A stretch of DNA of 64,000 bases from Fen-1258 sp964449775 (GTDB taxonomy: Bacteria > Bacteroidota > Ignavibacteria > Ignavibacteriales > Melioribacteraceae). A model generated the notes under the pieces. It was given only the letters and a program-made list of their open reading frames with translations. It searched no databases and was not told the origin of the DNA. Position numbers and translations under genes: made by a program. This document shows, piece by piece, positions 1 through 9,203 of the stretch (positions are counted from its first letter, which is position 1; each line of letters begins with the position of its first letter). The stretch lies in the NCBI GenBank assembly GCA_964449775.1, contig CAYVBQ010000013.1, positions 1-64,000 on the forward strand, read 5' to 3'.

Positions 1-35
1 CTGATAAAAAACTGTCAAAACATTATGTTGCATAA

Positions 36-476
36 CTATATTGTTGCTACACTAGTTAATGGCATTACGGATAATCGATTCCCTCTCTGCAAAAGCTGAA
101 TCTTTTGCAGCTTCTTATTTTCTCTAATTAGTGAAATCGAAACGAGCTTATCAATTTTTTTAATGAACTTTACATCAACCATTATCCAGGTCGGAGAATC
201 TTTCTTGCTCTTTGGATCGTAATGAAGATCATCGGGATCGAATGCGGTAAAATCTGGGTAGCCTTCTTTAACAATTTCACAAATTCCGGCAGCGCCGGGT
301 GGTTCAGAATTGCTGTGATAAAAAATTACTTTATCCCCAATTTTCATTTCATCCCGAATAAAATTTCTTGCTTGATAATTACGGACCCCATCCCAATACG
401 TTGTTTGGTTTTTGGCTTTCGCCAAATCATCAATTGAAAAAACTTCCGGCTCAGATTTTATTAACCAGTATTTCAT
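36..476 (-). CDS. EVE domain protein
   Basis: This 146-residue protein is a single EVE domain, a PUA-like fold that binds modified bases in DNA or RNA. The N-terminal MKYWLIKSEP, the WDGVRNYQARNF stretch near residue 30, GDKVIFYHS near residue 47 and the C-terminal RGNRLSVMP are classic family landmarks. Length matches the family. The DinB-like gene ends only two bases upstream, so the two are probably cotranscribed. The substrate is not readable from sequence; family members are linked to reading modified cytosine or to RNA modification. The family assignment is strong, the cellular role is open. Confidence 0.93.
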   Translation of the reverse strand: MKYWLIKSEPEVFSIDDLAKAKNQTTYWDGVRNYQARNFIRDEMKIGDKVIFYHSNSEPPGAAGICEIVKEGYPDFTAFDPDDLHYDPKSKKDSPTWIMVDVKFIKKIDKLVSISLIRENKKLQKIQLLQRGNRLSVMPLTSVATI

Positions 477-478
477 AA

Positions 479-928
479 CTATTTCTCTTGAATCATTCTT
501 CGATGATAATTTATTTGACCAAGATGATAACTAAGGTGCGTGAGCAAATGAAGAAGCATATAATTAATTGAAAAAATCTCTCCCTGTTTTTCTATTGGGA
601 AAGGTTTTTCAAAATCTTCAACTGAAAGATTTGCTATAGCGTTTTTTACAACGTCGATTGTCCTTTCAAGTTGGATTAATAATTCTTCTCGCGGAACCGA
701 TTGTGTGTTAAACTCAGCTTCTCTGTTTCTTATATAACCGGTATTTCCAATACCAAAACCTATAAAATGATTCAGACTGCCGGAAAGATGCAAAGCCAAA
801 TTTCCTGCCGAGTTAGTTATTGAACCCTGCTTTATCCACAAATCATTTTCATCTTTATAAAGCTTTATTTCTTCAATCAGTTTTGTTAAATCTCTTTCAA
901 ATATTTGTATTAATGTTTCTTTTAGCAT
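479..928 (-). CDS. DinB-family protein (DUF1572-like)
   Basis: A protein of about 149 residues with the four-helix DinB/YfiT fold. Histidines expected to bind a metal lie in the LALHLSGSLNHFIG segment (around residue 50) and in the C-terminal HLLTHLSYHLGQINYHRR segment. I chose the ATG at 928 because AAAAGGA lies about six bases before it; an ATG at 934 abuts that ribosome binding site. Family members include thiol-dependent S-transferases and stress proteins, but no substrate can be assigned here. It sits directly upstream of the EVE-domain gene on the same strand. Confidence 0.88.
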   Translation of the reverse strand: MLKETLIQIFERDLTKLIEEIKLYKDENDLWIKQGSITNSAGNLALHLSGSLNHFIGFGIGNTGYIRNREAEFNTQSVPREELLIQLERTIDVVKNAIANLSVEDFEKPFPIEKQGEIFSINYMLLHLLTHLSYHLGQINYHRRMIQEK

Positions 929-1118
929 ATTCATTCCTTTTGTTGAATTGATTTAAAAAACTTCCGGTCCGGATTTCATCAGATAGTGGTTTATTGGCAT
1001 CGCTTCTCTCAAAGGGCAATTGAAAAATACATAGAATAAAATCTAAACCAAGGAATGACTCAAAAAGTTTAATCTCTTCGAATTGGATTTCAGGCGGCTT
1101 GCGGCGTAATTCCCGCAT

Positions 1119-1208
1119 GTGCCGCCTTTCGGCATCCCATAAAGCGGGACTTTTAGCGGGAATTCATGAGTATTAATAGATGCCCGCTAAAAACATTCGG
1201 GCATGACA
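1119..1208. repeat. Dispersed palindromic repeat (CCCGCTAAAA family)
   Basis: Between the DinB-like gene and the small FeoB partner, the sequence carries inverted segments built from AGCGGGAATTCAT and ATGCCCGCTAAAAACATTCGGGCATGAC. A related copy lies near 12225-12305. The surrounding 935-1322 contains no convincing gene: a 73-codon open frame at 897-1118 has no family resemblance. Confidence 0.5.
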
Positions 1209-1322
1209 AGAAACATCGATAAATATGAAGATGAGGTTCATTCTGAAGTGGTGTAATCTTCTTTATAGAACATTCACCAGCAATTTTCACTTTGCGAATA
1301 GCATTTTTCCCGTTCGTCAAAG

Positions 1323-1475
1323 TTAGCATGCTATTTTATTTTTTGATAGATCACATCCCGAACAACCTCCGCACCCGGGTTGTTTCTTTTCCACCTTAAG
1401 ACTTCTGATGAAAGTATAGATAGTGTAGCTGATTGCAGACGCTACAATTAAAAGTACAATAAAATCTTGATTCAT
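1323..1475 (-). CDS. FeoB-associated Cys-rich membrane protein
   Basis: A 50-residue protein with one N-terminal membrane segment (FIVLLIVASAISYTIYTFI) followed by a cysteine-rich tail (GCGGCSGCDLSKNKIAC). This is the pattern of the small FeoB-associated protein found next to feoB in Bacteroidota and Firmicutes. It probably sits at the membrane and may assist ferrous iron delivery. The chosen ATG at 1475 has an AGAGAG-like ribosome binding site; a longer frame upstream would overlap feoB and adds no family sequence. It starts 13 bases after the feoB stop and is surely in the same operon. Confidence 0.85.
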   Translation of the reverse strand: MNQDFIVLLIVASAISYTIYTFIRSLKVEKKQPGCGGCSGCDLSKNKIAC

Positions 1476-1488
1476 ATTTCCAATCTCT

Positions 1489-3975
1489 CTAAAAAAGGTT
1501 TCCAATTTGATATACGGCAAAAGCGATGAACCATGCTAAAACCGTGGTATAAATCATAGTAAAGGTAGCCCATTTCCAGTTCGCCTCTTTTTTGATTGCT
1601 GCAATTACGGCAACACATGGAAAATATATTAGAATAAAAAGCATAAGCGAATAAGCAACAAGAGGTGAAAAAACTTTCTCTCCTATCCGTGGTCCGTTTG
1701 TAAATACCTGTTGCTGTAACTTGTCTTTTAAGTTCACGGAATTTTCATCGGCAGCCATATCGGATTGATATAGAACTCCCATAGAACCGACTACAATTTC
1801 TTTTGCAGCAAGACCGGTAATAATACTGACTCCAATTTTCCAATCCCAACCAAGCGGCTGTATAACCGGAACAATTAGATGACCCAATTGACCGATGTAA
1901 GATTTTTGCATCCGTTCCGATTCTTTAACGATATCAATCTGTGCAAGCTGAGTTTTCTTTTCACTGCCATGCAGAGAAACATTCGCAGAGATTTGCTTAC
2001 TTAGTGCGTCATAGTCTTTAGAATATTTTGTATCACGTGGAAAATACCCCAGTGCCCAAATAAGAATTGAGGCAGTTAATATTACAGTTCCCATTTTGGT
2101 TAAATACTGAAGACTTTTATTCCACATATGAATTGTTGTATTGCGAAGAGTTGGAATACGGTATGGCGGAAGTTCCATCACAAAAGGAACATCCTGCTTG
2201 GCAAAAAATATCTTCTTAAATAGTAGAGCAACCAAAATTGCCAGCGCTATTCCAATTATATAAATTGATAAAAGTACAAGTCCTTGATTATTCGGGAAGA
2301 AAGCCGAAATCAAAAGAACATAAACCGGCAGCCGCGCACTGCAAGACATAAACGGAAGAATCAGCATCGTCAGTATTCGATCTTTGCGGTTCTCCAAAGT
2401 CCGCGTTGCCATTACCGCCGGAACATTGCATCCAAATCCCATTATTAACGGAATGAATGATTTGCCGTGCAGTCCGATTTTGTGCATCAGTTTATCCATT
2501 ATGAAAGCGGCTCTTGCCATGTAGCCGGTATCTTCCATCAACGAGATGCAGAAAAACAGAATAAGAATATTGGGAAGAAAAACTATTACACCTCCGACTC
2601 CGCCGAAGATTCCGTCAATGAGTAAATCGCGTAGTGAACCTTCGGGGAGAAAATTCTCAAAAAAACCGCTTAGTAAACCAACGCCCGTATCTATCCAATT
2701 CATCGGGTAACTGCCGAGTGAAAATGTAAGCTGAAACATTATCCATAAAAAGAAGATGAAGACAGGGAAACCCCAAATTTTGTGGGTTACTATCAGATCA
2801 ATTGCATGACTTCTCTGCCTTCTGTTAGCCGGTTCTTGTTGATATGTTTCTTTCAATACTCCGCTTATGAAACCATATTTGGCATCGGCAACTACAGTCT
2901 CGGATTTCTCTTTATATTCTGTTTCCAAAATTGAAATTTCTTTTTGAGCTAGAGACAATAACTCCTGACTGTTTGGAAATTGAGCTATCTGTTCTGAAAA
3001 TGATTTGTCGTTCTCTATTAACTTAATAGCAGCATAGCGGGAATAGAATTGATCATAAATCAGTTTGTTCTTTTTGATTTCGACTTTCAATCGAGTTATA
3101 GCATCCTCGATGTTCGTGCCGTAGTTTATATGCGCGTGTCTAGAAACGGGGTCCCGGTCTTCATACACATCAATAATTTTTGAAAACAATTCCTTGATGC
3201 CTTCACCTTTCGAAGCAACGGTTGTCACAATCGGAATACCGATTATTTTTCCTAGTTCGGTATGATTGAACTTATCCCCTTTATCTTCAAGCTCATCATA
3301 CATATTAAGAGCGATAACCACCTTAATATTCATATCCATTAGTTGTGAAGTAAGAAACAGATTTCGCTCAAGGTTGGATGAATCTATTATGTTGACAACG
3401 ACATCGGGCATCTTTTCTGTGATGTGGCTGCGGACAAAAAGTTCTTCGGGGGAATACTCCGAAATAGAATATGTGCCGGGCAGATCCGTAACGTTGATTG
3501 TGTATCCATCTTGTTTTAGATGCGCTTCTTTAGTATCAACGGTTACACCACCGTAATTGCCTACTCTTTCGTGTTTACCGGTAGCATAATTAAACAAAGT
3601 TGTTTTGCCGGAGTTTGGATTGCCGACGAGCGCAACGTTTATTGTACGGCTTTTTTCTGCAACTATTTTGCTAATTGTATCATCTGTGATGGTTCCATTA
3701 AATAGTGAGTCGTGAATGGGATTGGAATTATCTGTTGAAACAACCTCTATCAGCCGGGCTTCATTGCGGCGAAGAGAAACATGAGAATCCATTATTTCAT
3801 ATTCAATCGGGTCTTGCAGAGGAGCGTTTTTTATCACCTTAACACATTTCCCTTTTACAAAACCCATTTCGGTAATACGCTTACGGAAAGTACCGTGCCC
3901 AATCACTTTTGTAATTATTCCAATCTTGCTGTTTTGTAGATCGGATAAGTATGTTGTTGTCGCCTGAGCGGTCAT
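1489..3975 (-). CDS. feoB: Fused FeoA-FeoB ferrous iron transporter
   Basis: GTP-gated ferrous iron importer of the inner membrane, 828 residues from the ATG at 3975. Residues about 5-80 form an SH3-like FeoA domain (RITEMGFVKGK and LRRNEARLIEV). The G domain follows: P-loop GNPNSGKT at 118-125, G3 DLPGT, G4 NMYD. The C-terminal half holds two gate motifs rich in glycine and cysteine (for example MGFGCNVPAVMATRTLE) and about ten membrane helices. FeoA-FeoB fusions are known in Bacteroidota. A GTG at 4008 opens the frame 11 codons earlier but lacks support. The small Cys-rich partner lies directly downstream. Confidence 0.96.
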   Translation of the reverse strand: MTAQATTTYLSDLQNSKIGIITKVIGHGTFRKRITEMGFVKGKCVKVIKNAPLQDPIEYEIMDSHVSLRRNEARLIEVVSTDNSNPIHDSLFNGTITDDTISKIVAEKSRTINVALVGNPNSGKTTLFNYATGKHERVGNYGGVTVDTKEAHLKQDGYTINVTDLPGTYSISEYSPEELFVRSHITEKMPDVVVNIIDSSNLERNLFLTSQLMDMNIKVVIALNMYDELEDKGDKFNHTELGKIIGIPIVTTVASKGEGIKELFSKIIDVYEDRDPVSRHAHINYGTNIEDAITRLKVEIKKNKLIYDQFYSRYAAIKLIENDKSFSEQIAQFPNSQELLSLAQKEISILETEYKEKSETVVADAKYGFISGVLKETYQQEPANRRQRSHAIDLIVTHKIWGFPVFIFFLWIMFQLTFSLGSYPMNWIDTGVGLLSGFFENFLPEGSLRDLLIDGIFGGVGGVIVFLPNILILFFCISLMEDTGYMARAAFIMDKLMHKIGLHGKSFIPLIMGFGCNVPAVMATRTLENRKDRILTMLILPFMSCSARLPVYVLLISAFFPNNQGLVLLSIYIIGIALAILVALLFKKIFFAKQDVPFVMELPPYRIPTLRNTTIHMWNKSLQYLTKMGTVILTASILIWALGYFPRDTKYSKDYDALSKQISANVSLHGSEKKTQLAQIDIVKESERMQKSYIGQLGHLIVPVIQPLGWDWKIGVSIITGLAAKEIVVGSMGVLYQSDMAADENSVNLKDKLQQQVFTNGPRIGEKVFSPLVAYSLMLFILIYFPCVAVIAAIKKEANWKWATFTMIYTTVLAWFIAFAVYQIGNLF

Positions 3976-4008
3976 AATATTTTGTCTTAAAAAATTCACG
4001 TTACGCAC

Positions 4009-4341
4009 GAAAGTTTCTCAGTTATCATTTCTTTGCGATCTTCGCGCCTGCCTGCCGTAGTTATGTTATCTTGGCGGTCTTTGCGTGAAATTTGTTTTTT
4101 TTTCACGCAAAGCACGCTAAGAGCGTCAAGTCTATAAACTGCGTAAGGCGAGTTAAAAATTAATCCTAAATCTAATAAAAGCCGCCAACGCATTGTCAAG
4201 TTTATCATCAGTGCCTGCCGGATTAATTATATATTAATTGATTGGGATAAAACTATAGATGATGGCGTCCGCTTTCAATCGCTGAAAGATGGGAATTAAT
4301 TGAGGAAGCATCCCATGTAATGGGGATATTGGCGCGTAATT
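4009..4341. repeat. Intergenic region with CACGCAAAG-type inverted repeat
   Basis: No gene is supported here. Around 4070-4135 an imperfect inverted repeat reads TTTGCGTGAAATTTG then TTTCACGCAAAGCACGC, a style of repeat also seen inside the element at 62478-62586 (ACGCAAAGAGCGCAGAG). The remainder up to the LuxR-type gene shows nothing recognisable. Confidence 0.45.
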
Positions 4342-4938
4342 CTAATTTTGGTAGTCTTCTATCCGGATAATCTTGTTCGAAATGGCATATATGGTAAGTC
4401 CGGCTTGACTTTTAATTCCGGTTTTTTGTGTTATGTTTTTTCGATGGCTTACAACTGTATGAATGCTTATGAACAATTTATCGGCGATTTCTTTGTTGGC
4501 TAACCCGGTTGCAAGTAATTTTAGAACTTCTATTTCGCGGTCGGAAAGTTGTTCCTGCTCAGCATTATGAATATTGTGATTATCAGTGTTGATTAATTTG
4601 TCAAAGAGACTGGTGATAGTTTCCAACGAATCTGTGATGTGAATTGTTTTGTCGAATAATGATAATAACTGTTGGTCATAAAAAGTATAAACCAAACCAA
4701 TCCAGCTTGTCTCCGGCTTGCTCTTTTTTATTGAGACGAACTCTTTGTTTTTATTTTGTATTTGAGCCGGGTTGATAATAACAATATCAAGTGGTTTAAT
4801 GTGAGTTATACCGCTTATCTCGTTTAAATTATTGATTCTATAAATCTGGAAGTACTTGCTGGATTTCAGGAGTACATTTGATAAACCTTGGTATATGATC
4901 TCTGAAGGTTCGAGGATAGCAATATTTATCAACTTCAT
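4342..4938 (-). CDS. LuxR-family transcriptional regulator with degenerate receiver
   Basis: A regulator of about 198 residues. The C-terminal third is a clear LuxR/NarL helix-turn-helix (LSDREIEVLKLLATGLANKE, then TVVSHRKNI). The N-terminal half has receiver-like spacing, but the usual phosphoacceptor aspartate appears replaced (IVIINPAQ), so it may work without phosphorylation. The ATG at 4938 is preferred over a GTG two codons upstream. The hemerythrin-domain gene ends six bases before it, and this pairing is common in Bacteroidota. Regulation of iron, oxygen or nitric oxide stress genes is an inference from the hemerythrin and feoB neighbours. Confidence 0.85.
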   Translation of the reverse strand: MKLINIAILEPSEIIYQGLSNVLLKSSKYFQIYRINNLNEISGITHIKPLDIVIINPAQIQNKNKEFVSIKKSKPETSWIGLVYTFYDQQLLSLFDKTIHITDSLETITSLFDKLINTDNHNIHNAEQEQLSDREIEVLKLLATGLANKEIADKLFISIHTVVSHRKNITQKTGIKSQAGLTIYAISNKIIRIEDYQN

Positions 4939-4944
4939 ATTCAC

Positions 4945-5661
4945 TTATAGACTTTTCTCTAAATTGCCGATCAAGGGTATCAAGATGGTTTCTTCAATTA
5001 TTGAATGAATGTTTAAGTCGTATTCAAGTTCAAACAGACTAACAATAATTTTTCTTCTCAGCATTCTGTCGTTTTGAACGGGAACGTGTTTCAATAATAA
5101 TTCTTTCAAATCAGTCAATTTCGATTCAATATCGGTGTGATGTTCGCTGTAGTCATTTACGGAGAAATCATGCTTTTGTTTGCTGTCTTTAGCGGAATCT
5201 TCATTATGAAGAAGTTCGTTAAAATAAGGAAAAGCAATTCTGTTCTCGTAGGAAAGGTGCTCTTTTACTTCTTCAAAATACTCATCAAAAAATTTATCTA
5301 TTAGTTTTATCTCAGGAGAGTTATTCTTTAGATATAGTTCTTGAATGTAATTCCTTATTTCGGGGTACTTTTCGTTTTCATAATAATTGTGGGAGTTCTT
5401 TAGATAAAGTATGATGTCTGTGATGTCGGTTTTTGAAAAATCTTCAACTTCTGCTAAATTGAATCCGTTGTACATATTTGCAAAAGAGAGAAATACTTTT
5501 GCGTTTATCTTGTTTTGCTCACACAACTGCAAAACGGTTTTTTCATGTACGATAAAATCCAATCCGAAATGTTCCATCAATAATAAAATTGAGGGATTAT
5601 CGAAAATCAAATCCGACATTTTCATTTCCGGTGTAATATATTTTCTATTTGTCTGGTACAT
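4945..5661 (-). CDS. Hemerythrin (HHE) domain protein
   Basis: About 238 residues from the ATG at 5661; a TTG at 5685 would add eight residues. A DUF542/ScdA-like N-terminal part (MKMSDLIFDNPSILLLMEHF) precedes a four-helix hemerythrin bundle. Probable di-iron ligands are H91, H135 with E139, H174 or H175, and H219 with E223. The layout resembles RIC/YtfE iron-sulfur repair proteins, but the usual N-terminal cysteine pair is absent. It may sense or handle oxygen, nitric oxide or iron. It forms an operon with the LuxR-type gene downstream. Confidence 0.85.
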   Translation of the reverse strand: MYQTNRKYITPEMKMSDLIFDNPSILLLMEHFGLDFIVHEKTVLQLCEQNKINAKVFLSFANMYNGFNLAEVEDFSKTDITDIILYLKNSHNYYENEKYPEIRNYIQELYLKNNSPEIKLIDKFFDEYFEEVKEHLSYENRIAFPYFNELLHNEDSAKDSKQKHDFSVNDYSEHHTDIESKLTDLKELLLKHVPVQNDRMLRRKIIVSLFELEYDLNIHSIIEETILIPLIGNLEKSL

Positions 5662-5728
5662 ATCAATTCCGTTATTAATTACCAATTAAAAATACAGCTT
5701 TGATTTAACAATTCACCTAACGCAAGGT

Positions 5729-5824
5729 GTCATTCTGAACGGAACGAAGTGGAGTGAAGAATCTAATAATCGAGCAAAAAAGAAGTTTTTAGATTCTTCC
5801 CCCGCTGCGCGGAGTCAGAATGAC
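5729..5824. repeat. Palindromic repeat, GTCATTCTGAACGG family, copy 1
   Basis: Ends are GTCATTCTGAAC and GTCAGAATGAC, with internal inverted arms GAAGAATCTAAT and TTTAGATTCTTC. A second copy with the same layout lies at 25162-25257. The region 5686-6024 holds this copy and the different repeat at 5911-5997 and no gene. Confidence 0.75.
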
Positions 5825-5910
5825 AAATAATAATGTTTTTGCGTAACATCAGTTAATAACAAACATAGATGAATATAAATTCAAAGAAACATCAGAAAAA
5901 TTTAATGTTT

Positions 5911-5997
5911 GTCATTACAAGAAGCGGAGCGACGAAGTAATAGGCTCAATTCAGAATACAAATAAGATTGCTTCGGCAAAAAACGCCTCGCAATGAC
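5911..5997. repeat. Palindromic repeat, GTCATTGCGAG family, copy 1
   Basis: The outer ends GTCATTACAAGAAG and CTCGCAATGAC are imperfect inverted repeats, with an inner GATTGCTTCGG arm. The same family recurs at 11904-12195, 29063-29175, 42633-42768, 48370-48452 and around the N gap at 50450. Such GTCATTGCGAG...GAAGCAATC elements are common dispersed repeats in environmental bacteria. Confidence 0.75.
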
Positions 5998-6024
5998 ATT
6001 GCTTAGTAATTTTTCATGAATCTC

Positions 6025-8814
6025 TCAAAATGAATTTTGATTGATCAGTTTTTTTAGAAATTTACCTGTGAATGACTTTTCATTTGCCGCTATCTCTTCC
6101 GGTGTTCCGACGGCAACAACTTCTCCTCCTTTATCGCCGGCTTCCGGGCCGAGATCAATTACATGATCGGCACATTTAATTACATCTAAATTGTGTTCGA
6201 TAATCACCACAGAATTTTTATTCTCGATGAGCATTTGGAAACATCTTAAAAGTTTGCCTATATCATCGAAATGCAAACCGGTAGTCGGTTCATCAAAAAT
6301 GAAAAGTGTATGCTGATTTTTTTTCTGCTGTGAAAGATGCAATGCAAGTTTAACTCTTTGTGCTTCTCCGCCTGAAAGTGTGGTTGATGGCTGCCCAAGT
6401 TTTATATAACCAAGTCCAACATCAGACAGCACCTGAAGTATCGAAACGATTTTGTTATTGTTCACAAAAAACTCAACAGCTTCATCAACGGTCATATTCA
6501 AAACATCAACAATATTTTTCCCGCGGTAGGTAATCTCTCTAACTTCTTTTTTGAAACGAGTGCTCTTACAATCGTCACATTCCAAATACAAATCTGCAAG
6601 GAACTGCATCTCGATTGTTATATAACCTTCGCCGGTACAAGTTTCGCATCTACCGCCGGGAACGTTGAATGAAAAATAGCCAGGCTTGTAACCCCGCGCA
6701 CGTGCCTGAGGTGTATTTGCAAACAGTTCTCTTATGGTTTCAAATCCTTTCACATAACTGATTGGATTTGAACGCGGTGATTTTCCAATTGGTGATTGAT
6801 CTACGATCTCAATTTCATCAATGTAACGTGAGCCCTCAATCGAATCATACTTACCAAGCTTTGGCGGATTGCCTCCGTTAATCTTCACAATTCCGCTGTA
6901 GAGAATATCATGGACCAATGTAGATTTACCTGAACCGCTAACTCCTGTTACCACTACAAATTTTTTAAGTGGAAATTCAACAGTAACGTTTTTGAGATTG
7001 TTCTCACGTGCGCCGATAATTTTTATCGATTCCGTATCTCTTGTGTTTCTTTTTACCGGAATAGGAATTTGAAGAGCGCCGGATAGATATTTTCCCGTGA
7101 GCGATTTCTCATTCTTCATTATTTCATCGTACGTTCCGTATGCGACTATTTCTCCGCCATGAATACCAGCACGGGGACCCATATCAAAAATCAGGTCCGA
7201 TTCACGCATCATTTCGGGATCGTGTTCAACAACCAAAACTGTATTACCAAGATCGCGAAGTGATTTCAAAATATTTATCAACTTTGCATTATCGCGCGGA
7301 TGCAGACCGATTGACGGCTCATCCAGCACGTAAAGTGTTCCCATTAATGCAGAACCAAGAGAAGTTGCAAGATTTATACGTTGTGTCTCACCACCTGAAA
7401 GTGTGCTGCTTAATCGATCGAGTGATAGGTATCCGAGACCCACGTCATTTAAAAATGTGAGTCGCTTTACAATCTCATCAAAAATTCTTTGCGCAATTGC
7501 TTTTTCGTAATCTGTGAGTGTTAATATTTTGAAAAAAATTAACGCACGCTCAATTGACATCTGAACAAAATCGTGAATTGATTTTTCATCAACCAACACT
7601 TGAAGAGATTCACGGCGCAAGCGCGAACCACGGCATGCAGCACATGTTGTGTATCCTCGATACTTACTTAATAAAATTCTGATTCCCATCTTGTAGGTTT
7701 TTTCTTCAAGATGTTTGAAGAAGCCGTTAATCCCTACAAATCCTTTGAATCCTTCCTTTAGCAGCTTTACTTGCGCATCGGATAAATCTTTGAAAGGAAC
7801 ATTTAACAGAATTCTGTTATCATTATTTTTTACTAAGTCGCGAAGATATTTACTGTTCTTCACAGTACGCCATGGCGCTACTGCACCTTCCAATAAATTC
7901 AATTTTGGATTTGGAACGATTAGATCCATCTCATAACCCATCGTTTTGCCAAATCCTTGACAAACAGGGCAAGCGCCAAACGGATTATTGAACGAGAAAA
8001 ATCTCGGTTCAGGTTCTTCGTAGCGGATTCCGCAGCACTCAAAAAATTTTGTAAACTGTTTTAAGGAATTCGTGTCGGCATTGATAATTGTAAGCCGTCC
8101 TTCACCTTCTTTAAAAGCAGTTTCAATTGATTCGGCAAATGTCTCTCTTACTTTCCCTATTTTTATTTTGAAACGATCGAGAACAACATAGATCTCTTTT
8201 TTTGTCTTAGGAACGGTTTTAGTTTCGTTGAGATCAATCAACTTATCTTTAATAAAGATTCGAAAGAATCCTTTCTTCCTAAGCAGATCCAACTCTTCTT
8301 TTACGGTTCTTCCTTCGTGAGAATGAATAGGGAAGCCGAGGTAGAATTTCTCCTCATCATTTTGTTCTTCCAGCCATTCCGAAACAGTAGCGATTGTATC
8401 TTTCAGAACAACTTTACCGCATTCAAAACAAATTGTTTTTCCAATTCGAGCGTAAAGCAGGCGGAGGTAATCGTAAATCTCTGTGCTTGTACCGACAGTT
8501 GAGCGGGGATTTCTTGCACCTGTCTTTTGTTCAATAGCTACTGCAGGTGAAATTCCAAAAATGAAATCGACATCCGGTTTGTTCATCCGTTCAAGAAATT
8601 GCCGGGCGTAGGAGGAGAGACTTTCCACGTAGCGGCGTTGTCCTTCGGCGTAGATAGTATCAAATACAAGAGAGGATTTTCCGCTGCCGCTTACACCTGT
8701 GAATACAACAAGTTTGTTGCGCGGAATCTCCAGCGAAACATTTTTAAGATTATGCTGACGTGCACCTTTGACAATAATCTTATCGTTTGGATTTAATTTC
8801 TTTGTCTTAGTCAT
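6025..8814 (-). CDS. uvrA: Excinuclease ABC subunit A
   Basis: DNA damage sensor of nucleotide excision repair; it loads UvrB at lesions. The 929-residue length is normal. Two ABC ATPase modules are visible: Walker A GVSGSGKSS at residues 40-48 and GVSGSGKST in the second half, each with an LSGGE signature (LSGGETQRINLA and LSGGEAQRVKLA). Zinc-binding cysteine pairs are present (CPVCQGFG, CAACRGS, CETCTGEG, CDDC). The gene stands alone between repeat-filled gaps and a small antitoxin-like gene. Confidence 0.98.
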   Translation of the reverse strand: MTKTKKLNPNDKIIVKGARQHNLKNVSLEIPRNKLVVFTGVSGSGKSSLVFDTIYAEGQRRYVESLSSYARQFLERMNKPDVDFIFGISPAVAIEQKTGARNPRSTVGTSTEIYDYLRLLYARIGKTICFECGKVVLKDTIATVSEWLEEQNDEEKFYLGFPIHSHEGRTVKEELDLLRKKGFFRIFIKDKLIDLNETKTVPKTKKEIYVVLDRFKIKIGKVRETFAESIETAFKEGEGRLTIINADTNSLKQFTKFFECCGIRYEEPEPRFFSFNNPFGACPVCQGFGKTMGYEMDLIVPNPKLNLLEGAVAPWRTVKNSKYLRDLVKNNDNRILLNVPFKDLSDAQVKLLKEGFKGFVGINGFFKHLEEKTYKMGIRILLSKYRGYTTCAACRGSRLRRESLQVLVDEKSIHDFVQMSIERALIFFKILTLTDYEKAIAQRIFDEIVKRLTFLNDVGLGYLSLDRLSSTLSGGETQRINLATSLGSALMGTLYVLDEPSIGLHPRDNAKLINILKSLRDLGNTVLVVEHDPEMMRESDLIFDMGPRAGIHGGEIVAYGTYDEIMKNEKSLTGKYLSGALQIPIPVKRNTRDTESIKIIGARENNLKNVTVEFPLKKFVVVTGVSGSGKSTLVHDILYSGIVKINGGNPPKLGKYDSIEGSRYIDEIEIVDQSPIGKSPRSNPISYVKGFETIRELFANTPQARARGYKPGYFSFNVPGGRCETCTGEGYITIEMQFLADLYLECDDCKSTRFKKEVREITYRGKNIVDVLNMTVDEAVEFFVNNNKIVSILQVLSDVGLGYIKLGQPSTTLSGGEAQRVKLALHLSQQKKNQHTLFIFDEPTTGLHFDDIGKLLRCFQMLIENKNSVVIIEHNLDVIKCADHVIDLGPEAGDKGGEVVAVGTPEEIAANEKSFTGKFLKKLINQNSF

Positions 8815-8870
8815 GAGACGAGGATTAATTTCAATTGACGGGTTATTAATACGATCTATAAATATTTTTT

Positions 8871-9074
8871 CTATGACCGATTGCGATAATTAAGGGTAGT
8901 TCCAAAGACTTCTTTATGAGACTTCCGGTTTGCTCTTTGCTCTGTAAGAGCTTTAGAAATAGATTTTACAAGTTCTGTATCAGATAATATTTCGAGTGTC
9001 TCTTTTAGATCTTCGTATTTATCTGCACTAATAATTACCGAAGGATTCTTAACTTTTATTGTTTTTATTTCCAT
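8871..9074 (-). CDS. Short Phd/YefM-like antitoxin, orphan
   Basis: A 67-residue protein whose VIISADKYEDLKETLEILSD segment (residues 13-32) matches the middle of Phd/YefM antitoxins. The usual 30-residue N-terminal DNA-binding part is missing, so it is short for the family. No toxin gene lies beside it: uvrA is downstream and mlaD upstream. It is either a shortened family member or a remnant of a lost toxin-antitoxin pair. The C-terminal tail (NRKSHKEVFG) would be the toxin-neutralising part. Confidence 0.6.
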   Translation of the reverse strand: MEIKTIKVKNPSVIISADKYEDLKETLEILSDTELVKSISKALTEQRANRKSHKEVFGTTLNYRNRS

Positions 9075-9203
9075 AGCGGCACTCTTTATTGCTATTAAAA
9101 ATTAAAATATTAATCAGTGAATGTAAAGTTTTGTTAAGTTTACTACGACTAAACTTGTTCAATAATTAATCATAAATCCCAAATCGTAATTCGTAAATAG
9201 AAA

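Noticed and set aside
897..1118. 73-codon minus-strand frame upstream of the DinB-like gene
   Set aside because: It overlaps the DinB gene start, has no family resemblance and no ribosome site, and lies in repeat-rich DNA.
3996..4208. 70-codon frame upstream of feoB
   Set aside because: It runs through the CACGCAAAG inverted repeat and reads as low-quality sequence.
8871..9074. Complete toxin-antitoxin pair near uvrA
   Set aside because: Only the antitoxin-like piece is present; no toxin frame was found on either side.
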